Shown: positions 53,079 through 63,171 of the stretch, one piece after another | How positions within the stretch are numbered: position 1 is the first letter of the stretch | Layout of the letters: each line of letters begins with the position of its first letter | Program-made: the position numbers and the translations under genes | The notes under the pieces: generated by a model | The model's input: the letters and a program-made list of their open reading frames with translations, nothing else | The model's database searches: none | What the model was told of the DNA's origin: nothing | Source: Loigolactobacillus jiayinensis | GTDB lineage: Bacteria; Bacillota; Bacilli; Lactobacillales; Lactobacillaceae | Assembly: GCF_003946445.1 (NCBI RefSeq) | Contig: NZ_RHOF01000016.1 | Span: 1-64,000 of the forward strand | Direction: 5' to 3' | DNA length: 64,000 nucleotides

Positions 53079-53159
53079 ATGTGGGGCAGGGCTTACATCG
53101 TGATTTTTAGCCTGATTTTGCCGTTTTTTTTGTTCAGTATCAACTTTAGAAAAGTTTAA
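53079..53159 (+). CDS. Possible 26-residue hydrophobic peptide
   Basis: ATG with AGGTGGGG 9 bp upstream; the peptide is one hydrophobic span (AYIVIFSLILPFFLFSI) ending in basic residues (NFRKV). Lies between DUF3397 and mraZ with no other annotation. Single-TM composition in a T-rich region can arise by chance, so it stays tentative. Confidence 0.3.
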   Translation: MWGRAYIVIFSLILPFFLFSINFRKV

Positions 53160-53167
53160 GCAGTTAT

Positions 53168-53195
53168 TTTACACGTTTTCGAGGGAAAGTATGGT
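53168..53195 (+). promoter_or_regulatory. Candidate promoter of the mraZ division cluster
   Basis: TTTACA (53168-53173) and TATGGT (53190-53195), 16-bp spacer. The -10 overlaps the first MraZ-type box. Confidence 0.45.
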
Positions 53196-53216
53196 AGAAA
53201 GTGGGGCGATGTGGTA
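53192..53216 (+). promoter_or_regulatory. Three 10-bp-spaced TGGNN boxes, probable MraZ operator
   Basis: TGGTA (53192), TGGGG (53202) and TGGTA (53212), each separated by exactly 5 bp. E. coli MraZ binds TGGGN repeats with 5-bp spacers upstream of its own operon. Position over the -10/+1 region suits repression. Confidence 0.6.
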
Positions 53217-53249
53217 GACTAAAAATGTGCATTTACGGGGGTGTTGTCC

Positions 53250-53681
53250 ATGTTCATGGGTGAATTTCATCATTCAATCGATCAAAAAGGTCGCCTAATC
53301 ATTCCAGCTAAATTTCGGGAAGCATTAGGGGCGGAATTTGTTGTTACCCGCGGCATGGACGGTTGCCTGTTTGGCTATCCGAAATCCGAATGGCAAGCAT
53401 TGGAAGAAAAGCTACGCCAATTGCCGCTGACTAAGAAGGATGCACGAGCTTTTGTTCGTTTCTTCTACTCAGCAGCGACGGAATGTACACTTGATAAGCA
53501 AGGACGAATCAATTTACCGCAATCCTTGATCACACACGCTGAGCTAACCAAGGCCTGTGTACTGATCGGCGTCTCATCACGTATTGAAATTTGGGATGCA
53601 GATCGCTGGGCGGCAGCTAGTGCAGAAACTGCGGAAAATTTTGATTCGATTGCTGAAAACATGTTGGATTTAGATTTTTAA
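53250..53681 (+). CDS. mraZ: Transcriptional regulator MraZ
   Basis: 143 residues with two swapped AbrB-like MraZ repeats: [22 protein letters not shown] and the second [18 protein letters not shown]-binding regulator of the division cluster. ATG at 53250 follows GGGGG at 8 bp; GTG at 53241 lies inside that SD. Confidence 0.95.
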   Translation: MFMGEFHHSIDQKGRLIIPAKFREALGAEFVVTRGMDGCLFGYPKSEWQALEEKLRQLPLTKKDARAFVRFFYSAATECTLDKQGRINLPQSLITHAELTKACVLIGVSSRIEIWDADRWAAASAETAENFDSIAENMLDLDF

Positions 53682-53701
53682 TTAATGAATGGATGGGTGT
53701 C

Positions 53702-54652
53702 ATGACGGTGTTTAAGCATCAAACGGTATTACTAAACGAAACCATTGATGGTTTGCAGGTCAAACCAGATGGCATTTATGTTGATGCAACACTAGGTGGT
53801 GGTGGACATAGCGCCTTGCTACTAAGTCGTTTGTCAACAGCAGGGCATCTCTATGCCTTTGACCAGGACCAGGCGGCAATCGATAATGGTAAACAACGAC
53901 TTCAAGCTGACTATGCAGCTGGTAAGGTGACGTTTATTAAAGCTAATTTTCGTGACTTAGCTGCTGAACTGGCTAAACAAGGTGTCGATAAAATTGATGG
54001 CATTCTTTATGACCTAGGTGTTTCATCACCACAATTTGACGAGGCAGCGCGGGGTTTTAGTTATAAGTTGGATGCACCGCTAGATATGCGGATGGATCGG
54101 ACTAAAACTCTGACCGCACAGATCATTGTTAACGAGTGGCCTTATGCTGACTTGGAACGAATCTTGTACCGCTATGGGGAAGATAAGTTTGCTAAACGAG
54201 TTGCACGGGCAATTGAACGAGATCGTGCGCAAGCACCAATCGAAACAACGCTACAATTGGCTGAAACCATTAAGTCAGCGATTCCAGCGGCGGCACGGCG
54301 TAAAGGCGGCCATCCAGCAAAGCGTTCATTTCAGGCGCTAAGGATTGCCGTTAATGATGAGTTAGGTGCTGAAGAAACATCGCTAGAAGCGGCCATTAGC
54401 TTGTTAGACTTAGGTGGTCGTATTAGCGTGATCAGTTTTCATTCATTAGAAGATCGCATCGTAAAAACGATTTATCGTGAACACGCACGTGTGGCTGAAA
54501 TACCACGAGGCTTGCCAATTCAGGGAAGTGGTGAATTGCCAGAATTGAAAATAATCACTAAAAAACCAATAGAACCAACAGCAGCAGAGGTTGCTGATAA
54601 TCGACGGTCACGTAGTGCGCAATTACGTGTTGCTGAAAAACAAAAGCTTTAA
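53702..54652 (+). CDS. rsmH: 16S rRNA (cytosine(1402)-N4)-methyltransferase RsmH (MraW)
   Basis: 316 residues. [15 protein letters not shown]-binding [27 protein letters not shown], and [11 protein letters not shown], all RsmH signatures. Modifies C1402 of 16S rRNA. ATG 53702 chosen over 53693 because [11 protein letters not shown] is the usual N-terminus. Confidence 0.95.
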   Translation: MTVFKHQTVLLNETIDGLQVKPDGIYVDATLGGGGHSALLLSRLSTAGHLYAFDQDQAAIDNGKQRLQADYAAGKVTFIKANFRDLAAELAKQGVDKIDGILYDLGVSSPQFDEAARGFSYKLDAPLDMRMDRTKTLTAQIIVNEWPYADLERILYRYGEDKFAKRVARAIERDRAQAPIETTLQLAETIKSAIPAAARRKGGHPAKRSFQALRIAVNDELGAEETSLEAAISLLDLGGRISVISFHSLEDRIVKTIYREHARVAEIPRGLPIQGSGELPELKIITKKPIEPTAAEVADNRRSRSAQLRVAEKQKL

Positions 54653-54666
54653 GGATGTGGTGAAAT

Positions 54667-55077
54667 ATGGCAGATGAAAGTGCAGCAAGAGATTATTCAT
54701 TATTGGCTGAGCCAGTTGCGCCCAGCATGCCCCAACCAGAAATACATATTAAGGCACCGGCAAAAGCGCCAGCAGTTCAACCCCAAGCAATACCAGCTGG
54801 TCGAGTAGCAGTATCAGCTTTTGAGAAGGTTTTACTTATGGTTGCTGGCGTCGTAACTGTTGTTTTAGCGACAGTAATCGTGGCGACACAGGTTTCTGTT
54901 GCAACTGCGCAACGCAATCTTCAAGATGTTGAGCAATCAATTGCAACGGTAGAGGCTAAAAATAGTGATGCTAAGCAAACAATTAATGAAATCATGCAGT
55001 CCAGTCACTTGAACACCGTTGCAGCTAAGGACGGACTTACTTTTAATGAAGCAAATATAAGGAATGTCGGTAAATGA
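54667..55077 (+). CDS. ftsL: Cell division protein FtsL
   Basis: 136 residues: acidic/proline-rich cytoplasmic N-terminus (about 55 residues), one transmembrane helix (VLLMVAGVVTVVLATVIVA), then a short extracytoplasmic coiled coil (AQRNLQDVEQSIATVEAKN). Divisome partner of DivIC and DivIB. Overlaps the PBP gene by 4 bp. Confidence 0.88.
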   Translation: MADESAARDYSLLAEPVAPSMPQPEIHIKAPAKAPAVQPQAIPAGRVAVSAFEKVLLMVAGVVTVVLATVIVATQVSVATAQRNLQDVEQSIATVEAKNSDAKQTINEIMQSSHLNTVAAKDGLTFNEANIRNVGK

Positions 55078-57248
55078 AGGCACCACGCAATAAACGATTG
55101 ATGGGCAAGAGAAATCCACGACGAAACCGCCAACGCTTTGGCGGATTCTTTCTTTTTATTTTAGTGGGCATTTTTCTTCTGTTTGTCTTTCGTTTTTCTT
55201 ATATCGTGGTTAGTGGCCACGCAAACGATGAGAATTTAACTAAAAAAGCCAGCGCATTATACCAAAGTAGTTCCGTACTCCGTGCTAAGCGCGGCACCAT
55301 CTATGATGCTAGTGGTACGCCAATTGCTGAAGACACAACAACGTACTCAATTTATGCTGTTCTAGATAAAAATTATACTGGCATCAATGATAAGAAATTG
55401 TACGTGACTGACAAAGCTAAAGTGGCAAAAGTTTTAAGCCAGTACTTACCTTTAGATCGGGCGACAATTCTGCGACGGTTAAATCCGGCTAACAGTAAAA
55501 CGTTCCAAGTTGAATTTGGCACTGCAGGCAGTGGCTTATCTTTGACGATTAAACAAGCAATTGAAAAAGCTGACCTCAAAGGGGTTTATTTCACTGAAAC
55601 GCCAGCACGTTTGTACCCTAATGGTATTTTTGCTTCGCACCAGATTGGTTTGGCTAATGCCAAAACAACGACAACCGCTAATACGACAACTTCAAATTTG
55701 AAGGGTATCATGGGTCTAGAAAAGACACTTAATAGTACTTTAACCGGCACTAATGGGGTCAAAAAAGTTGAAAAAGATTCTTATGGTTACCAATTACCTA
55801 ACACCAAGGCCAAGGAAAAAGCGGCTAAAAACGGTAAGGATGTTTATTTAACCTTAGATTCAAGATTACAGACGTATTTAGAAACCTTGATGTCTAGTGT
55901 ACAAACCAAATATCAACCAGAGCAACTTAATGCAGTTTTAATGAATCCGAAGACTGGGCAAATTTTGGCGGCGTCACAGCGGCCAACTTTTAATCCAGAA
56001 ACAGGTTCAGGCTTAGGTAATTTTTGGCGGGATACTTTAGTGGGCGATGCGTACGAACCAGGTTCAGTGATGAAGGCCTTCACTTTGGCTGCAGCCATCG
56101 ATTCAGGAAAGTATCAGCCGAATTCAACTTATCAGTCAGGTCAAGTTACTGTGGGCGGCACAACAGTCCATGATTGGAACAATACTGGCTGGGGCACGAT
56201 TCCGTTGAGCAAAGCTTTCCCATTATCGAGTAACGTTGGTTTTGTCCATATTGAAGAAACGATGGGTAAAGATAAATGGTTGTCTTACCTTAATAAATTC
56301 CAATTTATGAGCAAAACCAAGTCATTGTTATCAGGTGAAGTCAGTGGCAGTATTCAATATGAACACACCTCTGATCAAGCGGTGACCTCGTTTGGCCAAG
56401 GGATCAATGTTACTATGATGCAGATGATGCAGGGCTTTTCAGCCATTGCCAATGATGGTAAAGAAATGCAGCCGCAGATCGTCTCAAAAGTGACTGACCC
56501 AGCAACTGGTAAAACGACTAAATACAAACCCAAACAGGTGGCAACACCGATTAAGAAATCGACCGCTAAACAAGTGTTAGCGGCGATGGAAGATGTGACA
56601 TATAAGGACTATGGTACCGGTGGTGCTTACAAAATTCCTGGCTATAAAATTGCTACAAAAACGGGAACAGCACAAATTAGCAATGCTAATGGTGGTGGCT
56701 ATATGACCGGAGATAGTAATTATATTTTCTCGGTTGTCGGTATGGCACCAGCAAGTAATCCTAAGTACGTTTTGTATATTACAATGAAACAACCACAAAA
56801 GATGACTGATCCAGCAACTGAAATCCTAGCACAGATTTTTAATCCGTTGATGAAGCGCGCCTTGGACTACGATGCTGGAACCACAGCAACTGAGTCCAAA
56901 GCGACAATGCCAAATGTGACGGGTCAATCGGTTAGTGCAGCAACTGCAGCACTGAAGAAGCAGAACCTGACGACGGTACAGATTGGGACTGGTAACACGG
57001 TGGTTCAACAAATGCCATTAGCTAATGAAGTTATTTTAGATGATCAGCGGGCATTAATTTTAACTAACGGTGCGATGACGATGCCGGATGTTACTGGTTG
57101 GTCGAAAAGTGATGTTTTGAAATTAGCTGAATTAACTGGCAAAAAGATTACGATCAAGGGTACTGGGTACGCGACGAAGCAGAGTTTAGCGGCAAAAGGG
57201 CTACTGAATTCAGCGCAGTCGATCACGGTGACTTTAAGCAAGCCATAA
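55074..57248 (+). CDS. pbpX: Division-specific penicillin-binding protein (PBP2x/FtsI type) with PASTA domains
   Basis: 724 residues. Basic N-terminus, one transmembrane helix (about residues 24-45), dimerisation domain, transpeptidase domain with EPGSVMKAF (SxxK), SSN and KTGT (ATKTGTAQI), then two PASTA domains (from about residue 615: MPNVTGQSV and MPDVTGWSK). Cross-links septal peptidoglycan outside the membrane. Confidence 0.95.
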   Translation: MKAPRNKRLMGKRNPRRNRQRFGGFFLFILVGIFLLFVFRFSYIVVSGHANDENLTKKASALYQSSSVLRAKRGTIYDASGTPIAEDTTTYSIYAVLDKNYTGINDKKLYVTDKAKVAKVLSQYLPLDRATILRRLNPANSKTFQVEFGTAGSGLSLTIKQAIEKADLKGVYFTETPARLYPNGIFASHQIGLANAKTTTTANTTTSNLKGIMGLEKTLNSTLTGTNGVKKVEKDSYGYQLPNTKAKEKAAKNGKDVYLTLDSRLQTYLETLMSSVQTKYQPEQLNAVLMNPKTGQILAASQRPTFNPETGSGLGNFWRDTLVGDAYEPGSVMKAFTLAAAIDSGKYQPNSTYQSGQVTVGGTTVHDWNNTGWGTIPLSKAFPLSSNVGFVHIEETMGKDKWLSYLNKFQFMSKTKSLLSGEVSGSIQYEHTSDQAVTSFGQGINVTMMQMMQGFSAIANDGKEMQPQIVSKVTDPATGKTTKYKPKQVATPIKKSTAKQVLAAMEDVTYKDYGTGGAYKIPGYKIATKTGTAQISNANGGGYMTGDSNYIFSVVGMAPASNPKYVLYITMKQPQKMTDPATEILAQIFNPLMKRALDYDAGTTATESKATMPNVTGQSVSAATAALKKQNLTTVQIGTGNTVVQQMPLANEVILDDQRALILTNGAMTMPDVTGWSKSDVLKLAELTGKKITIKGTGYATKQSLAAKGLLNSAQSITVTLSKP

Positions 57249-57277
57249 TGACGAAGAATAGGGAGCGTTAGAGAGTT

Positions 57278-58243
57278 ATGCAATTTACGCAGATGTTGAT
57301 TCCGGTTGTCAGTAGCTTTGCCATCACATTTATTGTGTTGCCATTGTTTATTGGTTATTTCCGGATGAAAAAAGAAGGCCAAATGATCCGTGAAGAAGGA
57401 CCAAAATGGCACGAAAAAAAATCAGGTACACCAACTATGGGTGGTTTAGTCTTCCTGATTGCTACCGTTATTTCAACGATTTGGGTCGGCTACTGGCAAC
57501 ACCAAATGACCGCACAAGTATGGATCATCTTATTCATACTTGCACTATATGGTGCGCTGGGTTTTATGGACGATTCAATCAAATTGTTTGAAAAACGTAA
57601 TTTAGGCTTACGTGCTTGGCAAAAGTTACTTGGCCAAATTGTTGGTGGTTTGATCTTCACTGCGGTGTACATTCACGAAGGTTTACCATTAGCAATCGAT
57701 TTGCCAGTGATTGGTCGACTGCATCTCAGTGTCCTGTATATTATTTTTATTTTGATTTGGTTGGTTGGCTTTTCAAATGCGGTTAACCTAACCGATGGCC
57801 TTGATGGGTTGGTTGCCGGAACAGCAACCATTGCCTTTGCAACGTATGCGATCATCGCATATAAAGAAGGTCGGACGGATATTCTGATTTTTTGTTTGAC
57901 CGTGATTGGTGGTCTGATCGCCTTTTTCTGGTTTAATCATAAGCCAGCTAAAATTTTCATGGGTGACGTTGGTTCCTTAGCCTTAGGTGGTGCGTTAGCG
58001 GCAGTTTCAATTCTGTTGCACCGTGAGCTGTCGTTACTACTGATCGGGTTGGTTTTTGTCATCGAAACCGCCAGCGTTATGATCCAAGTATCTGTCTTTA
58101 AACTAACCGGCAAGCGCGTCTTTAGAATGAGTCCGATCCATCATCATTTTGAAATGCTCGGTTGGTCAGAATGGCGTGTTGTCTTAACTTTCTGGGGCTT
58201 CGGTCTCTTATGTGCAATCATTTATTTAGTGGCATTTCTGTAA
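57278..58243 (+). CDS. mraY: Phospho-N-acetylmuramoyl-pentapeptide transferase MraY
   Basis: 321 residues, ten transmembrane segments. [49 protein letters not shown] and [18 protein letters not shown] are the conserved cytoplasmic loops. Makes lipid I. Confidence 0.96.
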   Translation: MQFTQMLIPVVSSFAITFIVLPLFIGYFRMKKEGQMIREEGPKWHEKKSGTPTMGGLVFLIATVISTIWVGYWQHQMTAQVWIILFILALYGALGFMDDSIKLFEKRNLGLRAWQKLLGQIVGGLIFTAVYIHEGLPLAIDLPVIGRLHLSVLYIIFILIWLVGFSNAVNLTDGLDGLVAGTATIAFATYAIIAYKEGRTDILIFCLTVIGGLIAFFWFNHKPAKIFMGDVGSLALGGALAAVSILLHRELSLLLIGLVFVIETASVMIQVSVFKLTGKRVFRMSPIHHHFEMLGWSEWRVVLTFWGFGLLCAIIYLVAFL

Positions 58244-58284
58244 CAAAAAATTCTAATCATTAAAGTGGAAAAGGGCGAATATTC

Positions 58285-59664
58285 TTGAATTCAGTGACGG
58301 ATTATCGAAATAAAAAAGTATTGGTATTAGGTTTGGCAAAAAGTGGCTTCCATGCGGCTAAGCTGTTGGCTAAATTAGGTGCGTTGGTGACGGTCAATGA
58401 TAAAAAAGATTTTGATCAAAATCCAGATGCGCAGTCGTTATTAGCCGAAGGCATCCGCGTGATCACCGGGAGTCATCCGTTAGCTTTATTGGATGAAGAT
58501 TTTAAGCTAATGGTCAAGAATCCTGGTATCCCATACTCTAATCCGCTAGTAAAAAAAGCGCAGGAAAAAGGCATTCCAATCATTACCGAACCGGAATTAG
58601 CGTATGAAATTTCGGCAGCACCGTTGATCGGCGTTACGGGAACCAATGGTAAAACAACGACGACAACGCTGATCACCTTGATGCTTAACCAACAACGCAA
58701 AGCCGGGCGGGCCTATGTTGCTGGCAATATTGGCGTACCAGCAACGGAAGTAGCACAGAAGGTGACCGCTGATGATGTTATGGTGACGGAGCTTTCTAGT
58801 TTTATGTTGATGGGGATCACCAAGTTACGGCCACATATTGCCGTTTTAACTAACATCTATACTGCCCATATTGATTATCATGGTAGCCGCGCTAATTACA
58901 TTAAGGCGAAGATGCGCATCACCATGAACCAAACCAAGGATGATTACTTTGTGGTCAACTGGGATCAAGCAGAGTGGCGTGATTTGAGTCAACAGTCTAA
59001 CGCGCAGGTTGTTCCTTTTTCCCGGCAAGGTTTAAGTACTGCCGGCGCTTATGTGAAGGATGGTCAATTCTGTTACCGTGACGAGGTTTTAATGCCAACC
59101 AGTGAACTGAATATCCCTGGTGATCACAATGTAGAAAATGCGTTGGCAGCCATTGCGGTGGCTAAATTAGAAGGTCAAACTAATGCAGCTATCTGTGAAG
59201 TCTTACGCACGTTTACAGGTGTCAAGCATCGGCTACAGTTTGTGACTGAATGGCAAGGACGTCGTTTTTATAATGATTCGAAGGCCACTGATATTGAAGC
59301 TACTGAAATGGCACTAAAGGGGTTTAAAGCGCCAGTTATTTTGTTAGCTGGCGGCTTAGATCGTGGTTTCACCTTTGAACGGCTAGTGCCAGCTTTAAAG
59401 GAACACGTTAAAAGCTTACTTTTATTTGGTGAGACGGCTAAGCTATTAGCACAAGCTGGTGAAGCGGCGGGTATTAAGGATATCCAAATCGTAGAAAATG
59501 TAGCGGCTGCGTTACCGCTGGCTTATCAAAAGAGTCAGCCAGGAGACATTATTTTATTGTCACCGGCCAATGCAAGCTGGGATCAATACCCGAATTTTGA
59601 AGTTCGTGGGCAGATTTTTATTGATGGCGTCACTGATTTGATCAAAGGAAATGGAGCGGACTAA
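58285..59664 (+). CDS. murD: UDP-N-acetylmuramoyl-L-alanine--D-glutamate ligase
   Basis: 459 residues, Mur ligase: P-loop [24 protein letters not shown], and [20 protein letters not shown]. Adds D-Glu. Start TTG at 58285, after AAAAGGGCG; this fits the gap and the family N-terminus. Confidence 0.95.
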   Translation: MNSVTDYRNKKVLVLGLAKSGFHAAKLLAKLGALVTVNDKKDFDQNPDAQSLLAEGIRVITGSHPLALLDEDFKLMVKNPGIPYSNPLVKKAQEKGIPIITEPELAYEISAAPLIGVTGTNGKTTTTTLITLMLNQQRKAGRAYVAGNIGVPATEVAQKVTADDVMVTELSSFMLMGITKLRPHIAVLTNIYTAHIDYHGSRANYIKAKMRITMNQTKDDYFVVNWDQAEWRDLSQQSNAQVVPFSRQGLSTAGAYVKDGQFCYRDEVLMPTSELNIPGDHNVENALAAIAVAKLEGQTNAAICEVLRTFTGVKHRLQFVTEWQGRRFYNDSKATDIEATEMALKGFKAPVILLAGGLDRGFTFERLVPALKEHVKSLLLFGETAKLLAQAGEAAGIKDIQIVENVAAALPLAYQKSQPGDIILLSPANASWDQYPNFEVRGQIFIDGVTDLIKGNGAD

Positions 59665-59669
59665 ACGTT

Positions 59670-60761
59670 ATGCGTGTAATTTTTTCAGGTGGTGGTACTG
59701 GCGGTCACATTTATCCAGCGTTGGCGCTACTACAACGGCTACAAGAACGAGATCTGCTAGATGAAGTGCTTTATATTGGCACCGAAAAAGGGCTGGAAAG
59801 CCGGATTATCCGTCAAAAAAATATCCCGTTTGAAGCTATTGAATTACAAGGGTTTAAGCGTTCATTATCTTTGGACAATTTAAAGACAGTCAGACTATTT
59901 TTACAAAGTACGCATCGGGCTAAGCGAATTGTACGTGATTTTAAGCCAGATGTAGTGGTTGGAACTGGTGGTTACGTTTCTAGCGCAGTTTTATTTGCGG
60001 CGGCGCAGTTACACGTTCCGACCGTGATTAATGAACAAAATAGTGTTGCTGGCATTACCAATCGGTTTCTTGGTCGCTTTGTTGATCGAATTTCAATTGC
60101 TTTTCCTGAAGTTGCAGCGCAATTTCCTAAGCAAAAGGTTGTGTTGACTGGTAACCCGCGGGCCCAACAAGTTGCGGGGATGCAAGCTAATCAGCGCTTA
60201 ACTGATTTTCATTTGCAACCGGAAGTACCCACATTACTTATTTTTGGGGGTAGTCGCGGGGCTGAACGAATCAATGCTGCTTTTCTGGCGGCATTACCTG
60301 AGTTAAATAAAAAAGATTACCAAGTATTATTTGTTTCTGGCCAAGTTCATTATGCTAAGATCCAAAAAGCTTTGGCTAATAAAACTGTTAACAAAAATAT
60401 TGCGGTTGAACCTTATATCAATGATATGCCAACTATTTTGCCAGACGTGGCCGTTATTTTAGGTCGTGCTGGGGCGACTTCATTAGCCGAGATCACGGCC
60501 TTAGGAATTCCGTCAATTTTGGTGCCTAGTCCTTATGTAACCAATAATCATCAAACTAAAAATGCTGAAAGCTTGGTTAACCATCAGGCTGCAGAAATGA
60601 TCACTGAAGAACAATTGACCGGCCAATCATTATTAAAAGTGGCTGATCGGTTGATGCAGGACCAAAAATTGCGGCAAACGATGAGTGAACAAGCACGGCA
60701 GTTAGGCGTACCAGATGCTGCTGATCGATTGATCAAAGTGATGCAGGATTTAATTCATTAG
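59670..60761 (+). CDS. murG: UDP-N-acetylglucosamine--N-acetylmuramyl-(pentapeptide) transferase MurG
   Basis: 363 residues, GT-B fold: [16 protein letters not shown] at the N-terminus, [27 protein letters not shown] and [11 protein letters not shown] in the donor-binding half. Makes lipid II at the inner membrane face. Confidence 0.96.
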   Translation: MRVIFSGGGTGGHIYPALALLQRLQERDLLDEVLYIGTEKGLESRIIRQKNIPFEAIELQGFKRSLSLDNLKTVRLFLQSTHRAKRIVRDFKPDVVVGTGGYVSSAVLFAAAQLHVPTVINEQNSVAGITNRFLGRFVDRISIAFPEVAAQFPKQKVVLTGNPRAQQVAGMQANQRLTDFHLQPEVPTLLIFGGSRGAERINAAFLAALPELNKKDYQVLFVSGQVHYAKIQKALANKTVNKNIAVEPYINDMPTILPDVAVILGRAGATSLAEITALGIPSILVPSPYVTNNHQTKNAESLVNHQAAEMITEEQLTGQSLLKVADRLMQDQKLRQTMSEQARQLGVPDAADRLIKVMQDLIH

Positions 60762-60804
60762 TTAACTAGAAGTTATAAAGTCGTCATAGAAAGGAAGTGC
60801 GCGG

Positions 60805-61665
60805 ATGGCAAAAAAACGGTTAAAGCGTTCCAAGAAAAAAGCAGCAACAAACGACCCAGCGTCCGCGCTGACTCCTTGGGAAGCGTACCAGCAACAACAA
60901 AAGCAAGCACAGCAACAAAAAACACAGACTAAGCCAACAATTGAGCACAAGTTGCCGCGGTTAAAGGAACTACGGCACAAATATTTGGTGAGCCGGCTAG
61001 CCTTTTTAATGACGATCTTAGTGCTAATATTAGTTATCACTGGTTATTTTGTTTCACCTTTAAGCAAGGTGAAGTTGCTTAGTGTTTCCAGTGATCAAAA
61101 AAGTCCGCTTAGCGAACAAACGGTGATCGATGCTAGTGGTATAAAAACAAGCGACTCAGTTGTCGATGTTTTGTTGCAGCAACGTTCGATCACTAAAAAA
61201 ATGACGAAGCGAGAGCCAAAAATTAAATCGGCCAAATTAGTTGTGCATCAATTTCGTAATATTGAATTAAAAATTAAAACGTATAAAACAGTTGGCTTGT
61301 TAGTCCGTGGCTCGCGCTACTATCCGATTTTAGAGAATGGTACAATTGGGGTAGATAGTACGGCACAGCCGACAAGCAACCACTCAGTGTATAGTCACTT
61401 TAAGTCAGGTAAGGTTTTACGCCAAATGATCAAGCAATATAATAAATTACCGGCAACAGTGAGCAACAGTATTTCTGAAATTCAATTTACGCCGACTAAA
61501 TTGAATCCGCAGCGGGTACATTTATATATGAATGATGGCAACCAGGTTTATGCGACCATCACAACTTTTGCCAAAAAAATGCAATATTATCCGAGTATCG
61601 CCAAAGAAATGCAGAAAAAAGGTACGGTTAATTTAGAGGTTGGCGCTTATTCCTACCCCTTTTAA
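60805..61665 (+). CDS. divIB: Cell division protein DivIB/FtsQ
   Basis: 286 residues: Lys-rich and Gln-rich cytoplasmic N-terminus (about 65 residues), one transmembrane helix (LAFLMTILVLILVITGYFV), a POTRA domain (VKLLSVSSDQKSPLSEQTVI onward) and a beta domain. Divisome scaffold outside the membrane. SD GAAAGGAAG. Confidence 0.9.
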   Translation: MAKKRLKRSKKKAATNDPASALTPWEAYQQQQKQAQQQKTQTKPTIEHKLPRLKELRHKYLVSRLAFLMTILVLILVITGYFVSPLSKVKLLSVSSDQKSPLSEQTVIDASGIKTSDSVVDVLLQQRSITKKMTKREPKIKSAKLVVHQFRNIELKIKTYKTVGLLVRGSRYYPILENGTIGVDSTAQPTSNHSVYSHFKSGKVLRQMIKQYNKLPATVSNSISEIQFTPTKLNPQRVHLYMNDGNQVYATITTFAKKMQYYPSIAKEMQKKGTVNLEVGAYSYPF

Positions 61666-61731
61666 GCTTAAAAATCCTTCAAGTTTTGTGAAAACGTGTT
61701 AAACCGTATGATAAGGCTTTTAAAACCAAGT

Positions 61732-61760
61732 TTGAGTGTGTTAAAATCTAGTCATATAGT
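61732..61760 (+). promoter_or_regulatory. Promoter of ftsAZ within the division cluster
   Basis: TTGAGT (61732-61737) and TATAGT (61755-61760), 17-bp spacer, in the 144-bp gap before ftsA. It would give ftsA-ftsZ expression independent of the mraZ promoter. Confidence 0.6.
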
Positions 61761-61809
61761 GTATTTAAAAATTAAATCGAAAAATTGTTTCAAGGAGGTT
61801 CCACCGCTT

Positions 61810-63138
61810 ATGGGAAACACAGGCATATACGTTGGGCTTGATATTGGAACCACCTCAATAAAGGTTATTGTCGCGGAATACGTTAAAGGACAAATGAATG
61901 TTATTGGAGCGGGTAGCGAGCGTTCCGAAGGCTTAAGCCGCGGGGTCGTTGTTGATATCGATAAATCAGTCGCTGCGATTCAACAGGCAGTTCGTCAAGC
62001 TGAACGGAAAACTAACATTGAAATTCAGAAAGTTACCGCTGGAATTCCTGCTAATCTACTTGAGATCGAACCTTGTCAAGGGATGATTGCAGTTGCGGAT
62101 GAATCGAAAGAAATTAATGATAGCGATGTACGCAATGTTGCAGCTGCTGCTTTAGTCCGTAATTTACCACCAGAACGAGAAATTTTAACGATTATTCCAG
62201 ATGAATTTATTGTTGATGGCTTTGACGGTATTAAGGATCCACGCGGTATGATCGGCGTTCGTTTGGAAATGCACGGTATTTTATTGACAGCACCGAAAAC
62301 GGTGATTCATAATATGCAGAAGTGTATCGAACGGGCTGGTTTAGTTTTAGACGAATTAGTAATGAATCCACTTAGCCTAGGCAAATTAGCTTTAGCTGAT
62401 GGCGAGCAGGATTTCGGTACCGTTTTGATCGATTTAGGTGGCGGCCAAAGTACAGCAGCTGTTATCCATGATCACAAATTAAAATATACTTATGTAGATC
62501 AAGAAGGCGGCGACTATATCACCAAGGATATTTCCGTCGTTTTAAATACATCCTTTGACAGCGCTGAAAAAGTTAAGCGTGATTATGGGTATGCTGATTC
62601 ACTGCAAGCTTCTTCAGAAGAAGATTTTCCAGTTGAAGTTGTGGGTAAGGAAGCACCAGTGACAGTCAATGAAAAGTATCTCGCTGAGATCATCGAAGCA
62701 CGCTTAACGCAGATTTTTGAAAAGATGAATCAGTCTTTGCGTAAAGTTGGCGCTTTAGATTTACCAGGTGGTATTGTTATGACTGGCGGCGTGACCGCCT
62801 TGCCGGGCATTGTTGAATTAGCAAGTGATGTTTTTGAACATAATGTTAAGCTGTATATTCCTGATGAGATGGGTCTACGTCATCCCTCATTTGCCCAAGC
62901 ATTGAGTTTGATCAATTACACCGCTAATTTAAGCGAAATTGATTTAATCGTTCAGAGTACTTTAAAAGGCAATTATGCTACGAACAAGAGCAACTATACC
63001 GCAAAGCAAGTCGTTAAACCTGATAGTGAGCAATTCCGACCCGCAAACAATCAGACTGCAACTCAAAAAGAAGCGTCGGAACCAAAGAAAGAACGTTTCG
63101 CCGGCATCAAGAAGTTTATCAGTAATTTCTTTGAATAA
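61810..63138 (+). CDS. ftsA: Cell division protein FtsA
   Basis: 442 residues, actin-like: GIYVGLDIGTTSIKVIVAE, TVLIDLGGGQSTAAVI, MTGGVTALPGIVELA; the C-terminal amphipathic helix (RFAGIKKFISNFFE) anchors it to the membrane. Tethers FtsZ. ATG 61810 follows AAGGAGG; the frame opened at 61696 covers the promoter and leader. Confidence 0.95.
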   Translation: MGNTGIYVGLDIGTTSIKVIVAEYVKGQMNVIGAGSERSEGLSRGVVVDIDKSVAAIQQAVRQAERKTNIEIQKVTAGIPANLLEIEPCQGMIAVADESKEINDSDVRNVAAAALVRNLPPEREILTIIPDEFIVDGFDGIKDPRGMIGVRLEMHGILLTAPKTVIHNMQKCIERAGLVLDELVMNPLSLGKLALADGEQDFGTVLIDLGGGQSTAAVIHDHKLKYTYVDQEGGDYITKDISVVLNTSFDSAEKVKRDYGYADSLQASSEEDFPVEVVGKEAPVTVNEKYLAEIIEARLTQIFEKMNQSLRKVGALDLPGGIVMTGGVTALPGIVELASDVFEHNVKLYIPDEMGLRHPSFAQALSLINYTANLSEIDLIVQSTLKGNYATNKSNYTAKQVVKPDSEQFRPANNQTATQKEASEPKKERFAGIKKFISNFFE

Positions 63139-63171
63139 TGGCACTATCAGACTATTAGGAGGATACAAGTT

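Noticed and set aside
53063-53085. Additional GTGGGG boxes upstream as further MraZ sites
   Set aside because: They are far from the promoter and not on the 10-bp period; one serves as SD for a possible small ORF.
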